Positions 40,701-49,258 of a stretch of 64,000 bases of DNA are shown here, piece by piece (position 1 is the first letter of the stretch; each line of letters opens with the position of its first letter). The stretch is from Schistosoma mansoni (lineage: Eukaryota; Platyhelminthes; Trematoda; Strigeidida; Schistosomatidae). The translations under genes were made by a program, and so were the position numbers. Location of the stretch: contig NC_031502.1 of assembly GCF_000237925.1 (NCBI RefSeq), positions 8,115,352-8,179,351 of the forward strand, in the 5' to 3' direction. Under the pieces are notes generated by a model. That model was not told where the DNA came from, did not search any database, and worked only from the letters and a program-made list of their open reading frames with translations.

Positions 40701-43700
40701 CTATATTTTACATTTCAGCTTGTTCAACATTAAGCCGCATCGTGGTTCTCAACCTAAAAACATGGGTTTGTGTTCACCAGTTTAGAAATTGTATAAGAAA
40801 CCCTTTACCTAGTCAATCGCTTACAGAGAGAGAGGGAAGGAGGGGGTAGTACGTTCATGGTTAACGCTAGTGTATACATATAAGTGTACTGACTTCATTA
40901 TGCAAGAACGATACATCATTTAAAGCAAATTCAACTGTTGTTGATTTATTTTTTACATAACAGGATTTGAAGGTCATTTCTATGCCATAGACTGAAAACA
41001 GTTGAATTACTGAGGAAAATCAACTTCGTTTTCGTCTTATCTCAAACCTATTAAATAACAAGATACTTTAATATGAGTGCCAGAATCAATCATGCTGAGA
41101 ATCCCAATTAACATGGATTAGCACACAAAAAAGAAAATCTACATTCCATATAATTAAAAGCCATAACATACCTTCATCTGCAGCGATTAATTTCACATTA
41201 TCTCGTTTTTCTACATTGAATTTATGAAACTCCATATATATACCGACAGGATTATGTTTATGCGAATATGGTTTTGGGATGTCAACATCGGCGTGATTCA
41301 AATAAAATGTGCTAGACGATAGGTCAAGGGAACCATAAACCTAAATATGAAAACAATCTGGTCTAGTAATGTGAAACATTAATTATTACTTATTAGTGGT
41401 CAAATAATAACATATTAGCTAAACTGTTCATTATTTTCATATTTCTAAGTACTACATACATATGTAGTCGTATGACTCCAAAACCTCATATCTGTTATGT
41501 TGTTATTTAAATGTTTGGACTTAATTCTATTAGCTTGTGTTTCAGAGCTAAGTTAACACTACAATGGATCACTAAAAAACATTATGGTAATATCTTAGGA
41601 AGACCCAACAAGAATCCATCGAAAAGTTGAATTTAGTAATCCAATATGATCAGCCCGAAAGACTTATTGAACAACAAATTGTGAAGGATTGAAGAACATG
41701 AATACTACTCAGTGTAACATATCGATTAACTTTAAAACAATTCATTTCAAACGCGTTTAATAGCGACAGGCTAATAAATCTTTAAGAAAATTTGTTCACA
41801 ACTACCAACTTAATCGTAATGAGTAAAACCCAACTGCCAGCAAAACTATATCGGAAAAACATGGACATATTATTCATTATCAATCCAGGAGATTGGATCG
41901 ATGGGCACAACACTTTATGGATCAGTTCAACTGGCCTTCAGCAACACTTCGGTTTCTCACGATCCCCAGTCAACCTGAATGGCAAGTTAATGTAAGTCCT
42001 TCAGCTCTTTACGACGTCGAAAAAGTATAGGAAATCTGTAGCGTGGGAGAACAGCAGGCCCTGACAGGTTTACCCCTGAGATTTTTAAGGATGGTGGTCC
42101 AGTACTAGCAGCGAGATTGACTGAGGTTTTAGGTAGAATCTGGGAGCTGGACGTAATTCCGTTTGACTGGTCCCAATCACTGATTAAGCCAGTCTATAAG
42201 AAAGGACCAAGGTTCCCTTGTGATAATCACAGAGGAATCAGAATGACTAATATAGTGTCTAAAATATTAGCTTCAATAATACTTCGACGCCTAACCAAAG
42301 CTCGTGAAGAGCAGATTAGAGAAAACCAGGTGGTTTTCGAACTAGACGTGGTTGTATAGACCAGATCAGTCAGTCAGTAACAACGTAGAACGTCGTACAT
42401 CAGTTTGAGTTACCATACCACATTAGCACAGAGATACAGTTGTCAATTCAAATCCCATATTGATAGAAGTAGTAAGAGTATAAGAAGTAATCTGGAAGAT
42501 TAGGGTTTGAAGATGTTATTCAAGGAGTATAATCCAGTGAAATAAATTTGGAAAGAGAAAAAGATAGGGATATGAAGAATTCAGAAGATTAGAATTTGGA
42601 AGAACACAAAGAGTGGATGCACCTTCACCATTGCAAACGATTTTGAGCCATGTCATTCAAGGTCTCTAACCATCGATTTCTATTATCTCGTGGATCCCAA
42701 CCAGGTAGTCTACACCTACCAACATGGCTCAGTCCACTTGTCAATGACTTCATGGTCTGATCGCCCATAGCTTTCTTTCAACCTACTCCTACACCATAAA
42801 ACATTGCACGTCGGGGCAGTCAGTGGTTGGACATACGTAACACGTGTCCCAGTTTTCTCATCTGATGAAGTTTCACTACTTCATCAATCGATTTGCCATC
42901 CTTACCTAGTACCTGTTTCCTAACGACTGCATTACTTACTAGGTGGTCCCAGGATATACGAGCAATGCTTCGAAGACACCTATGATAGAAAACTAGTGGC
43001 CTACGAATATCCTCTACTCTTATCGGCCATGTTTCACTGCCATAAAATAGCACGGAACGAACTGCTGAGCAGTAAACCTGTCCTTTGGTTGGTAGAAGGA
43101 TATCTCGCCTACGCCATAAATGACGCAAGTTAGCGAAAGCTAGACGAGCCTTCCGTATCCGTGCTGAGATTTCGTCACATACCAAACCACAAGGGCTGAT
43201 GAAACTCGCAAGATAAGTGAAGCTGTCAACACGCTCAACTGCTTCACTCCCTATCATCAGTTCACATGCCGATCCAACCCAATCCTGAGGTAACAGTTTG
43301 CATTTCGAGGGGGGAGAATCGCATCCCGAACATGCCTGCATTGTTGCTTATAGTGGTCAGAAGACTCTGCATTTTGTCAGCATCTTCACCAAATAGAACT
43401 ATGTCATTGGCGTATTCTAAGTCAACAAGTGAGTCTCCTGGTAGAAGTTCAACTCCTGCAGATTTAGATGATGAAAAAGTTATTGCTAAAAGCGTGTCAA
43501 CGACAAAGTTAAACAAGAATGGAGAGAGTGGACAACCCTGACGAACACCACTTGAGGTAATCAATTCTGATGACAGTTCGCCATAAGCTCTAATTCGACC
43601 AGTTGTGTTCGAGTAGAGAGCCTTTATAAGGTTAATGTACTTCTTTGATACTCCATTCAGTGACAAATACTGCCATAGGACCTCACGATCAACGGAGTTA

Positions 43701-46700
43701 AATGCCGCCTTAAGATAAAAAAATACTACTATTGTGGGACGTCTGAATGTGTCTATATTCTAGGACCTGACGTAGAGTGAACATCTGGTCTATACTCCGA
43801 CCGTAGCTACTACCTTGACGTGGTGGTCGGGCTTGCCTCACCTCGCCTTACCTTCCTCACGGATTTCCGTCTCCGGAGGTAAGGCCCTTTGAAGAACGGA
43901 GCTAACGTTGTGACTGACTGACTGAATGAGTAAAACTAAGCACAACCAATAATGAACTGAGAAGGCGAAAATGTAGGCTGATTTCCATGATAACTGGAGA
44001 GCAAATCCGTAAAAATCACCTAAAGTTGTGAAAGCTTTATATTCCTTGAAAGGTTTAGAGTAAGATCTTCCGTGATTATAATACTCTGATATCCATAGGT
44101 TCCCAAAGATTTTGTGAGACTTGTGATATTTATGATTCATGACATACAATGGATAAAATAAGATGTTGACTGAAGGATAGTTACATAGGCCGCACAAAGC
44201 GATCGCTTTCCAAACGTATCTCTGAACACCATCCAGCTTGGCTCCTAAAAGGTGAATGTAAAAAGATAACCAGTTCGATACAAGAGCATTTGATCAATTG
44301 TGGACACATTGCTCCAAAAGACACGTCTTTTAAAATGATCTATAGAGTTAAAGGAACCGGATCAAAGGGAGGTTGAATCAATATTTTATGCACTGCTGAG
44401 GCATTGGCAATCCATGAATGCAAGCCTGAACTTTGCGTGCAGAAACGATTTGTCCAACCTCTTACCCTTCCTTGGCCCTAATTCCCTCATTGGGTACGTT
44501 TTTTGTGTTTTTTGTTTTGTTTTTTCTGCACTTTTACCTGATTATTATCGGTTTTTTGTTTTTTAAATTACTATTTTACATTTAAACTCTAATCAGTTAT
44601 TATTATTACCTTATACAAGTTTTCTTGATTATTACTCAGATTACTATTATTATTATTATTATGACCTTTGTGTTTGTCGCTTTTCTTTATATCTGTCAAT
44701 TGAACTATTATCTGACCCATAAATTATTTTCTTCCTTACCCCTTGATTAGTACATCACCTCATTTGTTATTTATGGTCGAATCAATTTATAATGGAATCT
44801 TTCCTAGCCTCCTGTAGACATATATTTTCCATATAACTATATATACGAATGTACAGCTTAAGTAAATGATTTCGTCGAAAAGAAAATTTTCTCCGCTGAA
44901 TTCTCTTTTTCTTATAGTAGAAAGCATTTCATATAATCCAGAAGTAAGTTCTATAAAAATATAAATATAATTTATGCGGGATGCATGTCTACTCAGGACT
45001 GAAGACGTTTCCTCACGAAAATCTGGCTCAGTCGTTATGCATTTGGGAACCCTGATGTCACTGAAATCCCTCGACTTGTTAGGAAACTATGACCATCCTA
45101 ATAATTTCATCCTTGGTTCATATGTGATGTAGTGCACTATTGCACGGATTTGTGAATGACTGAAAATAAATTTGTTTAACACCTAATTTTCAAGCAGGCT
45201 CTAACCCATAAAGCAATCTTAACGAATCATTCTCCTTTCTTCAGAAGAGCTATTCCTCTGATCACAGTACATTATCTGTAAAGAGGACTAAGAGCCAGAA
45301 TTTAACCTTAAAAATAACCACTTAACATGAAATTCAATGAAAGTACTGGAACTCCAATTTTTGATTTCTCAGATAGCTCCACTGAATACGCCCGAAATCT
45401 TATGGAAAGAGTATACATTCTCAGATTGTTTTGTTTCTTCACACGCTTTGTGGTTACAGTTTCTTTAACATCTACCAGCATACACATGGTGCCCTGAATA
45501 TAATTCTTAATGGGTGTTCAAAGTCTAAAAGAATAAAATGACTTCCCACATTTAAGATTGGTAAACGTGCCCCAAGACCGTTAAAGTTTTACGAGATACA
45601 ATTTATATACATAAGAAGTACTTCAGTTTTTTCAATTATCATTCAGACATCTATGTTATAATTAAGTGTGACACTTTCAATCCACGTTTAATATTTTTAA
45701 TTCAATGTAAATAGACTGAGATGGCTGGGCCACGTGTTACGTATGCCTGAACACCAATTACCACGACGCGCTATGCTGACTAGTGTTGGGGATGGTTGGA
45801 AGAGAGTTAGGGGCGGCCAAACCAAAACGTGGCATCAGAACATGGAGTCACAATGGCGCAGGTGTATACACTCTTTATCTTCTCTTAAACCTTGAGATTA
45901 AAATTGCTTCATAACTTTCTTCCTATACTATATCCTTATACATAACATATCTTTTATATACTACCACCACTGAATTAACTACTATGAATCCGGTGTTCAC
46001 CTTGTTATGCTAACGAGGTATGGCAACTTGGACCGATGCATAAATGTACCTGGTCCTACGTTGTAGCTGACTGACTGACTGAGACAGAAATAGGAGCGAA
46101 GCACGACTTGAATATCAATAGTTCGTAGTAAGCGCAACAATTATCAACAGCAAGAAGTCGAGAGATTCACAAGAGATTTCTGAAGTTACCTAATCCATAT
46201 CACTCGAAATTACTACTGGATAATTATTAAAATGGCTTTCCTGCGTTTTCGTGTTGATAAGACGTTAATTCTATTCATGAACAATTATAAGCATACTATG
46301 GACGTAATAGATAACCCTATACTCCTGACATCACTTTAAAAGTAAAAAATTGAAACCGTACAAAAAAACAAGACAAACCTTAAAATAATTACGGATTTAA
46401 TCGAATGGTATGAGTACTTCTTGTGGTTTCAGTAAATAGCACCCGAGTGTTAATTGTTCATTTACTATGCACCGAATAGAACGAATGGAGTTTGAGCTCA
46501 ATCCTTCAAAGTCACGAGTGGATCTAAATGATACATGACAATTCAAATTTAAAATACCTGTCACATTCATTTTTGAAGCCGTTCCCGTTGTAATCAGATT
46601 CTTGACTGTGGTTGGAACCCCTTAAAATTTACAGAATCAATCCATTTATTAACTCAGAGTACTTTTTAGATCCCGAATAATATGAGACATTCCCCAGTTT

Positions 46701-46811
46701 CCACAGTACGACAAAAGCCGTTAACACCACCGAGAAACCGAAGAGACGAACAAACCATAAAAACCTTACACGCATGAATCTTTGGAAGCTGGTGAATCGG
46801 CGCAACCACAT
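26883..46811 (-). CDS. GLCE: D-glucuronyl C5-epimerase gene (ten exons placed)
   Basis: The enzyme acts in the Golgi on nascent heparan sulfate, epimerising D-glucuronate to L-iduronate next to N-sulfated glucosamine. Exons were placed on the minus strand at 46663-46811, 46558-46620, 46418-46523, 41172-41340, 39299-39550, 37209-37423, 36040-36260, 33196-33485, 28378-28613 and 26883-27254, about 690 codons (animal GLCE is about 600-620). Every junction from exon 4 to exon 10 has GT/AG ends and matching phase. The protein has a short N-terminal cytoplasmic piece, one membrane anchor, a stem, then stretches that align in order with animal [68 protein letters not shown] and SGSFYDLRH. The join between exons 3 and 4 is unresolved. 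Introns hold several LINE copies. Confidence 0.9.
28378..28613 (-). CDS. GLCE: GLCE exon 9
   Basis: TATTTCAG acceptor, GTAAGT donor, phase 1 to 0. It encodes [20 protein letters not shown] and, further on, [20 protein letters not shown] then LVGLYDYVK. The EEYP and LNGF(M/I)YSL motifs are hallmark GLCE sequences; the family's catalytic tyrosines lie in this part and in the following exon. Confidence 0.95.
28614..29209. other. GLCE intron 8-9, distal part
   Basis: Intronic AT-rich sequence with a short GA tract at 28658-28668. Nothing else supported. Confidence 0.5.
29210..29285 (-). mobile_element. Small inverted LINE endonuclease fragment
   Basis: Read on the minus strand it encodes [19 protein letters not shown], the same part of the LINE endonuclease domain as the plus-strand [10 protein letters not shown] at 29855. 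The two pieces face each other across an LTR-element scrap and about 280 bp of other DNA. Confidence 0.6.
29286..29574 (-). mobile_element. LTR-retrotransposon pol scrap (Ty3/Gypsy-like)
   Basis: The minus strand carries a short stretch of the region just before the reverse transcriptase fingers of Gypsy-type elements ([32 protein letters not shown]). It is a broken fossil fragment of under 300 bp without LTRs. It is bounded on each side by inverted copies of a 21-bp LINE-derived sequence (29261-29281 and 29575-29595). Confidence 0.6.
29855..32653 (+). mobile_element. RTE-like LINE in GLCE intron, 5'-truncated
   Basis: The copy starts inside the apurinic endonuclease domain ([11 protein letters not shown], then [11 protein letters not shown]) and runs through linker and reverse transcriptase to a 3' tail AAATAAATAAAAATAAATAG at 32634-32653. 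The main open frame (30165-31580) holds [33 protein letters not shown] and related motifs. The catalytic YVDD box follows in another frame (31549-31896), and the C-terminal part ([20 protein letters not shown]) in a third (31866-32423). So there are about two frame changes within the RT/C-terminal part plus more in the endonuclease. Orientation is antisense to GLCE. It resembles but differs from the SR2-like family at 42-46 kb. Confidence 0.85.
32654..33195. other. GLCE intron 8-9, proximal part
   Basis: AT-rich intron with no element recognised. Confidence 0.5.
33196..33485 (-). CDS. GLCE: GLCE exon 8
   Basis: TTTCCAG acceptor, GTAATT donor, phase 2 to 1. It encodes the linker and the start of the alpha-helical catalytic domain: [20 protein letters not shown], then [14 protein letters not shown]. 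Animal GLCE has AASDWLVRNQDEKGGWP and EPGWYSAMAQG here. Confidence 0.93.
33634..33725 (-). repeat. SM-alpha-like repeat with hammerhead remnant
   Basis: The minus strand reads CTGAGGAGTCCTATCCTTGG, then ATAAAATAGCTATC and GCTTCCTGG, following the family block CUGAGGAGUCC...GGACGAAA...GUC...GCUUCCAGG. The CUGANGA box is kept and the GAAA box is altered. It lies in GLCE intron 7-8. Confidence 0.5.
33726..36039. other. GLCE intron 7-8, remainder
   Basis: AT-rich, no gene. 34640-34670 has a B-box-like GGTTCGAGCTCGAAC, and 35697-35752 shares a dispersed motif with 6811-6858, so short SINE-type pieces are likely. Confidence 0.4.
36040..36260 (-). CDS. GLCE: GLCE exon 7
   Basis: CTTTCAG acceptor, GTAAGT donor, phase 0 to 2. 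It encodes [20 protein letters not shown] and [17 protein letters not shown], matching the animal LFTIHYVSN...TRDLVTDLRKG region. The frame is open across all 221 nt. Confidence 0.8.
36261..37208. other. GLCE intron 6-7
   Basis: AT-rich intron. The plus-strand frame at 37013-37204 shows no domain and is not supported as a gene. Confidence 0.5.
37209..37423 (-). CDS. GLCE: GLCE exon 6
   Basis: GCTATAG acceptor, GTATTT donor, phase 1 to 0. It encodes [20 protein letters not shown] then [20 protein letters not shown]. It corresponds to the beta-strand-rich region before the catalytic domain (animal F-I-I-S-F-D-L-K-F-L-T-N-G-S-V-S-V-V). The 3' limit is set by phase with exon 7; a GTATAC 45 nt earlier is an alternative. 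Confidence 0.75.
37657..37702. repeat. (TA)n microsatellite in GLCE intron 5-6
   Basis: Uninterrupted TA repeat of about 46 bp. Confidence 0.9.
39299..39550 (-). CDS. GLCE: GLCE exon 5 (also duplicated at 55.3 kb)
   Basis: CATAATAG acceptor, GTATGG donor, phase 1 to 1. It encodes [20 protein letters not shown] and QFGLNHFSK, the most conserved block of GLCE (animal [28 protein letters not shown]), then a variable loop ending [16 protein letters not shown]. The exon lies in the left arm of the inverted duplication; an antisense copy sits at 55304-55555. Confidence 0.95.
39655..40505 (+). mobile_element. RTE-like LINE, 5' part only
   Basis: It begins with a 5' leader (AACTCCGCCTGTATCTCTTC... 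to ...GGGTCGGTAACCCC) shared with the copy at about 55200, then the endonuclease region: [62 protein letters not shown]. It stops at the arm end inside the endonuclease domain. It lies in GLCE intron 4-5. An internal gap (39906-40105) interrupts it. Confidence 0.85.
39906..40105. other. Assembly gap (200 N) inside the RTE copy
   Basis: Placeholder gap. Comparison with the right arm (about 54918-54950) shows the missing piece should be only about 33 bp if the arms are identical. Bases right after the gap show small deletions typical of poor read ends. Confidence 0.95.
40506..41171. other. GLCE intron 4-5, remainder
   Basis: No element recognised; a short GA-rich run lies at 40825-40847. Confidence 0.5.
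41172..41340 (-). CDS. GLCE: GLCE exon 4
   Basis: ATATTTAG acceptor, GTATGT donor, phase 0 to 1. It encodes [20 protein letters not shown], then [20 protein letters not shown] and VKLIAADEG. This aligns with the animal VYGKVV...[21 protein letters not shown]...GVEG stretch. Confidence 0.9.
41870..42365 (+). mobile_element. SR2-like LINE, RT fragment (forward piece)
   Basis: It encodes, over more than one frame, [20 protein letters not shown] and, in the open frame at 42117-42359, [20 protein letters not shown] then [20 protein letters not shown]. It breaks off exactly in the RGCIDQ motif at 42361. The next part of the same protein, starting at the same codons, lies inverted to the right (43800 down to 42366). 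Confidence 0.8.
42366..43800 (-). mobile_element. SR2-like LINE, inverted 3' half with (CTGA)n tail
   Basis: On the minus strand it starts [14 protein letters not shown], then [40 protein letters not shown], the catalytic box [19 protein letters not shown] (YAND where the family has YADD), [20 protein letters not shown] and [16 protein letters not shown]. It ends in a 3' untranslated part whose last bases are CTGACTGACTGA (plus-strand TCAGTCAGTCAG at 42366). Two main frames (43262-43666 and 42820-43341) are joined by a frame change. Confidence 0.85.
43801..43930 (+). mobile_element. LINE-type 3' end scrap with (CTGA)n tail
   Basis: A GC-rich 110-bp stretch (ACCTTGACGTGGTGGTCGGG..., CTCCGGAGGTAAGGCCC) ends AACGTTGTGACTGACTGACTGAAT. 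The tetranucleotide tail is the same kind as those at 42366 (inverted) and 46071, suggesting another LINE 3' end abutting the inverted piece. The body does not match the other 3' ends here. Confidence 0.5.
44140..44485 (+). mobile_element. Penelope-like element, GIY-YIG endonuclease fragment
   Basis: Read over two or three frames, it encodes [60 protein letters not shown] and [11 protein letters not shown], then [20 protein letters not shown] and PLTLPWP before a stop. YIGRT, the following R-x(3)-R...EH and the late E-A-L-A-I are the hallmarks of the C-terminal GIY-YIG nuclease of Penelope-like retroelements (Cercyon is the schistosome one). Only this domain is present; at least two frame changes and one stop break it. 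It sits in GLCE intron 3-4. Confidence 0.75.
44486..45714. other. GLCE intron 3-4, middle
   Basis: AT-rich, with T-rich and ATT-repeat patches around 44490-44670. No element recognised. Confidence 0.4.
45715..46084 (+). mobile_element. SR2-like LINE, 3' end only
   Basis: A strongly 5'-truncated copy. It encodes [20 protein letters not shown], then [20 protein letters not shown] and [15 protein letters not shown] before a stop, then a 3' untranslated part ending TAGCTGACTGACTGACTGAG. About 45 residues are missing between WHQ and SQWRRC compared with the family pattern. It has the same tail as the inverted copy at 42366. Confidence 0.85.
46418..46523 (-). CDS. GLCE: GLCE exon 3
   Basis: After an ATCATTTAG acceptor the frame reads [19 protein letters not shown] then [17 protein letters not shown]. 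This matches the E-I-D-C-L-I-N-D-E-H-T-I-K-G segment that opens the conserved part of animal GLCE. The unspliced frame continues VLIPF, like the family's V-F-L-P-F, but then meets TAA at about 46398-46400. The exact 3' end is uncertain: a GTACTC donor at 46417 keeps phase with exon 4 but loses the LPF residues, so a further small exon may be missing. Confidence 0.65.
46558..46620 (-). CDS. GLCE: GLCE exon 2 (63 nt, stem region)
   Basis: Bounded by a TTTTAAG acceptor and a GTATTT donor. It encodes [20 protein letters not shown] then D, phase 2 to phase 2, with two possible N-glycosylation sites (NHS is one). It is separated from exon 1 by a 42-nt intron (46621-46662) and from exon 3 by a 34-nt intron (46524-46557). 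Reading straight through either intron meets a stop, which supports splicing. Confidence 0.65.
46663..46811 (-). CDS. GLCE: GLCE exon 1: start and membrane anchor
   Basis: ATG at 46809-46811, A at -3, with an in-frame stop (TAA) three codons upstream, so it is the first start in this frame. It encodes [16 protein letters not shown], then a hydrophobic helix ([12 protein letters not shown]) and a short stem. This is the type II layout of Golgi epimerases. A GTACTC donor follows AAA AA (phase 2). Confidence 0.75.
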
Positions 46812-47849
46812 GCTCACTTATTTGGATGAATCAAATTGACCAAAATTAGGCATAGCTAGAAATTTTGTTTGAACGGTAAATAAACACTTAGATAAATATT
46901 CTAAATGTAATATGCAAGGAAAACGCTTGAAGAAACAGAGATTTAACTAGAAAAATGTATTAAATACTTCGAATTACCAATTTAGCTTAGTGACGTGCAT
47001 GACTATTTTTTTGCACAGAAAAGTAACGTTCTACTACCAACGTACTCACAAAAGATAACATTACAGCCCCTCATTACCGTCAACACAATACGGTAATCAA
47101 GTACGATTTTGTGCACGTGTAGTGGTAGATAAATCCCCACAACAAATAGTTCTGCACGTCTTCGACACTGGCGCTGACGACCTGATTAATTTTACTGGAG
47201 ACACCCTGGCTAAAGGAGCTCAATCAAGCATCCACACAAGATCATCACTAGGTACGCCATGGTACGCAACTATCGCAACAACTAGTCAGTTTAGATAACA
47301 TACTTTACATTGACTAACCAAGAAATATATTTTTGAACTCCTTCATTACCGTCTTTTGACTGGGTTTAGGATCACCGATTACAAATGTTTTACGGATAAT
47401 GGCCTTGTCATATATCCTCTATCGACTGATGACGTCAATACAACGTGAAAATAAGAATTATATACGAAACACGTTAGGAGTTTGTAAATTTAACGACATA
47501 AATGATAAGATAGCAGTGCATATAGAAATCACTTTTATATGTAGAAGTAGATTATAAAATACAGGAGAGGTGATAGTGAGTAGGGACATGCTATTGGATT
47601 TGAGTTGGCCAGTCGGAATTAAGATAATGCCTTATAGACTTGGATCAAAGTTCAGTGTAGTGATAAACAAGGAAGGATTCAAAACGAAAACGAGAGACCC
47701 AAGGTCACGCGTTTTACAGTCTCTCATACTAAATGTTTCAGTTATGAGAATTAGAGGGAAAATGCAAATAGTAGCAAAAACTAGTCACGAAACAGGTCGG
47801 TTGTAACTGTATCCACAATAGACTCACCAAATCTTGAATTCCTGCGTGA
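46812..47849. other. Presumed GLCE upstream region
   Basis: About 1 kb between the GLCE start and the CR1-like LINE. No promoter motif can be singled out. The plus-strand frame at 47570-47806 has no recognisable content. Confidence 0.4.
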
Positions 47850-48130
47850 AATTCACGCGCGCTATTTAAAAAGGACAGTGGTATTTTTCCTCGTTGAGTA
47901 AATTCTATTGTTTTGATCGTTATTAACGTATCAAGACTACTGTTTTTATACTTTGATTGAATTTCTTTCAGTTAAAGTATTCTATTAGAGTATCATTTTT
48001 GGTATCCTAAATAGTTTTATCGTCGGTACTCCAGAGTACCTTGTTTTTCTATTGTGTCTGTTAGTACTTTAGTCCTAACTATTTATAGTTTTTTTCTACT
48101 TATAGTCAACACTCACTTTCGCATCCTAAA

Positions 48131-49258
48131 ATGACTGGAAGATGCAACAAAAGCATTTGCCACCGCCCAGGATGTCGATATCCTGTTGATAGAGGCATGC
48201 AGTGCGATGAGTGCAAAGGTTGGTACCACGAAGTTTGCACAAATCTAACACCTGCAGCTTTCAAGCGGTTCAGTAAAAATGGGTGCGTATGGCTATGTCA
48301 ACAGTGCTGTTTGGATGCAAATAGCCTGTTAACCGAGGCCATCTCAATAGTAAATGCCGCAAAAAAGTGTCTCGGCAAGCGCGGTCGGGATACATCAGTC
48401 AGAACTCAATCTGTCGACACGCAGATTGACACAAGGCAGGCCCAAGTGAGTCCAAAAAATGCCGACCCACACTCTACAAAGGAGGAAGGACATCCTCCAA
48501 AGAGGTCTAACACAACCAGAAACTCGCGCAAAAAAGTCTCTTCTGTCCCTCGTATCAAAAATGGTACCCAGAAGGGAACTTCCGGAAACCGAAACCGCAA
48601 GGCTCGATCGGTTTCCAGCGCGAAAGATGACCCAATCTCCCAAGTAGTCCTGAACTTTCCGGAATCCCACAGTACGCCTGACGCGACTGTGGTTACCACT
48701 CCAAAGAACGTTGGCGATTGGGTACGGGTCGTAAGAAAAAAACGCCAAGATGACGTAAAAGGAAATCATACCCCCACCAAAAGGGTTGACAAGCCGAGGT
48801 CTGATCACAGCGACAGATCAGTTATTCTCCATAGAGTCAAGGAGAGTGACAGCTTAGAACCGAAAGCTCGTTTTGAGCATGACATTGTGTTGATAAAACA
48901 ACTACTCAACCAGGTTATGCCCAAAAACATCCCCGGAGTCACCTTGCTAAAGGTGTATAGACAAGGAAATCTAGCGCATCTGAAACCAAATCAGTCTAGA
49001 CTACTTAAAGTCGTTTTCAAATCCCCGAACGAACGCGACTTAACTTTAGAAAATGGACATAAATTAAAGGGTTCAGGAGTTTTTCTCCGTAAGGACTTAC
49101 CGTTGGCGGACCGTGTTAAAAGACGGGAAGCCGAAACGGAACTACAGCTCAGATTAGACGCTGGCGAAAAAGACCTGAAAATTGTAAATTTTCGGGTTGT
49201 GAGGCTTCGACAGAGGATGATGCCGAAGCCACTCTGGGTGAAGTACGAGGCCACCTAA
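48131..49258 (+). CDS. LINE ORF1: zinc-finger RNA-binding protein
   Basis: 375 codons from ATG 48131 to TAA. Residues 5-62 form a PHD-like zinc finger (CHRPGCRYPVDRGMQCDECK, then WYHEVCTNLTPAAFKRFSKN and WLCQQCC). Residues about 90-240 are basic, Ser/Thr-rich and probably disordered. Residues 250-375 form a compact domain (LIKQLLNQVMPKNIPGVTLL, VFLRKDLPLADRVKRREAET), likely the RNA-binding or multimerising part. PHD-type ORF1 proteins are known from CR1-group LINEs. The protein presumably coats element RNA. Confidence 0.85.
   Translation: MTGRCNKSICHRPGCRYPVDRGMQCDECKGWYHEVCTNLTPAAFKRFSKNGCVWLCQQCCLDANSLLTEAISIVNAAKKCLGKRGRDTSVRTQSVDTQIDTRQAQVSPKNADPHSTKEEGHPPKRSNTTRNSRKKVSSVPRIKNGTQKGTSGNRNRKARSVSSAKDDPISQVVLNFPESHSTPDATVVTTPKNVGDWVRVVRKKRQDDVKGNHTPTKRVDKPRSDHSDRSVILHRVKESDSLEPKARFEHDIVLIKQLLNQVMPKNIPGVTLLKVYRQGNLAHLKPNQSRLLKVVFKSPNERDLTLENGHKLKGSGVFLRKDLPLADRVKRREAETELQLRLDAGEKDLKIVNFRVVRLRQRMMPKPLWVKYEAT

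Noticed and set aside
43838-44197. 119-codon minus frame in GLCE intron 3-4
   Set aside because: The opposite strand carries the Penelope-like nuclease and a LINE tail; this frame is a shadow.
48395-48808. Minus-strand frames opposite LINE ORF1
   Set aside because: Shadows of ORF1 codon use.
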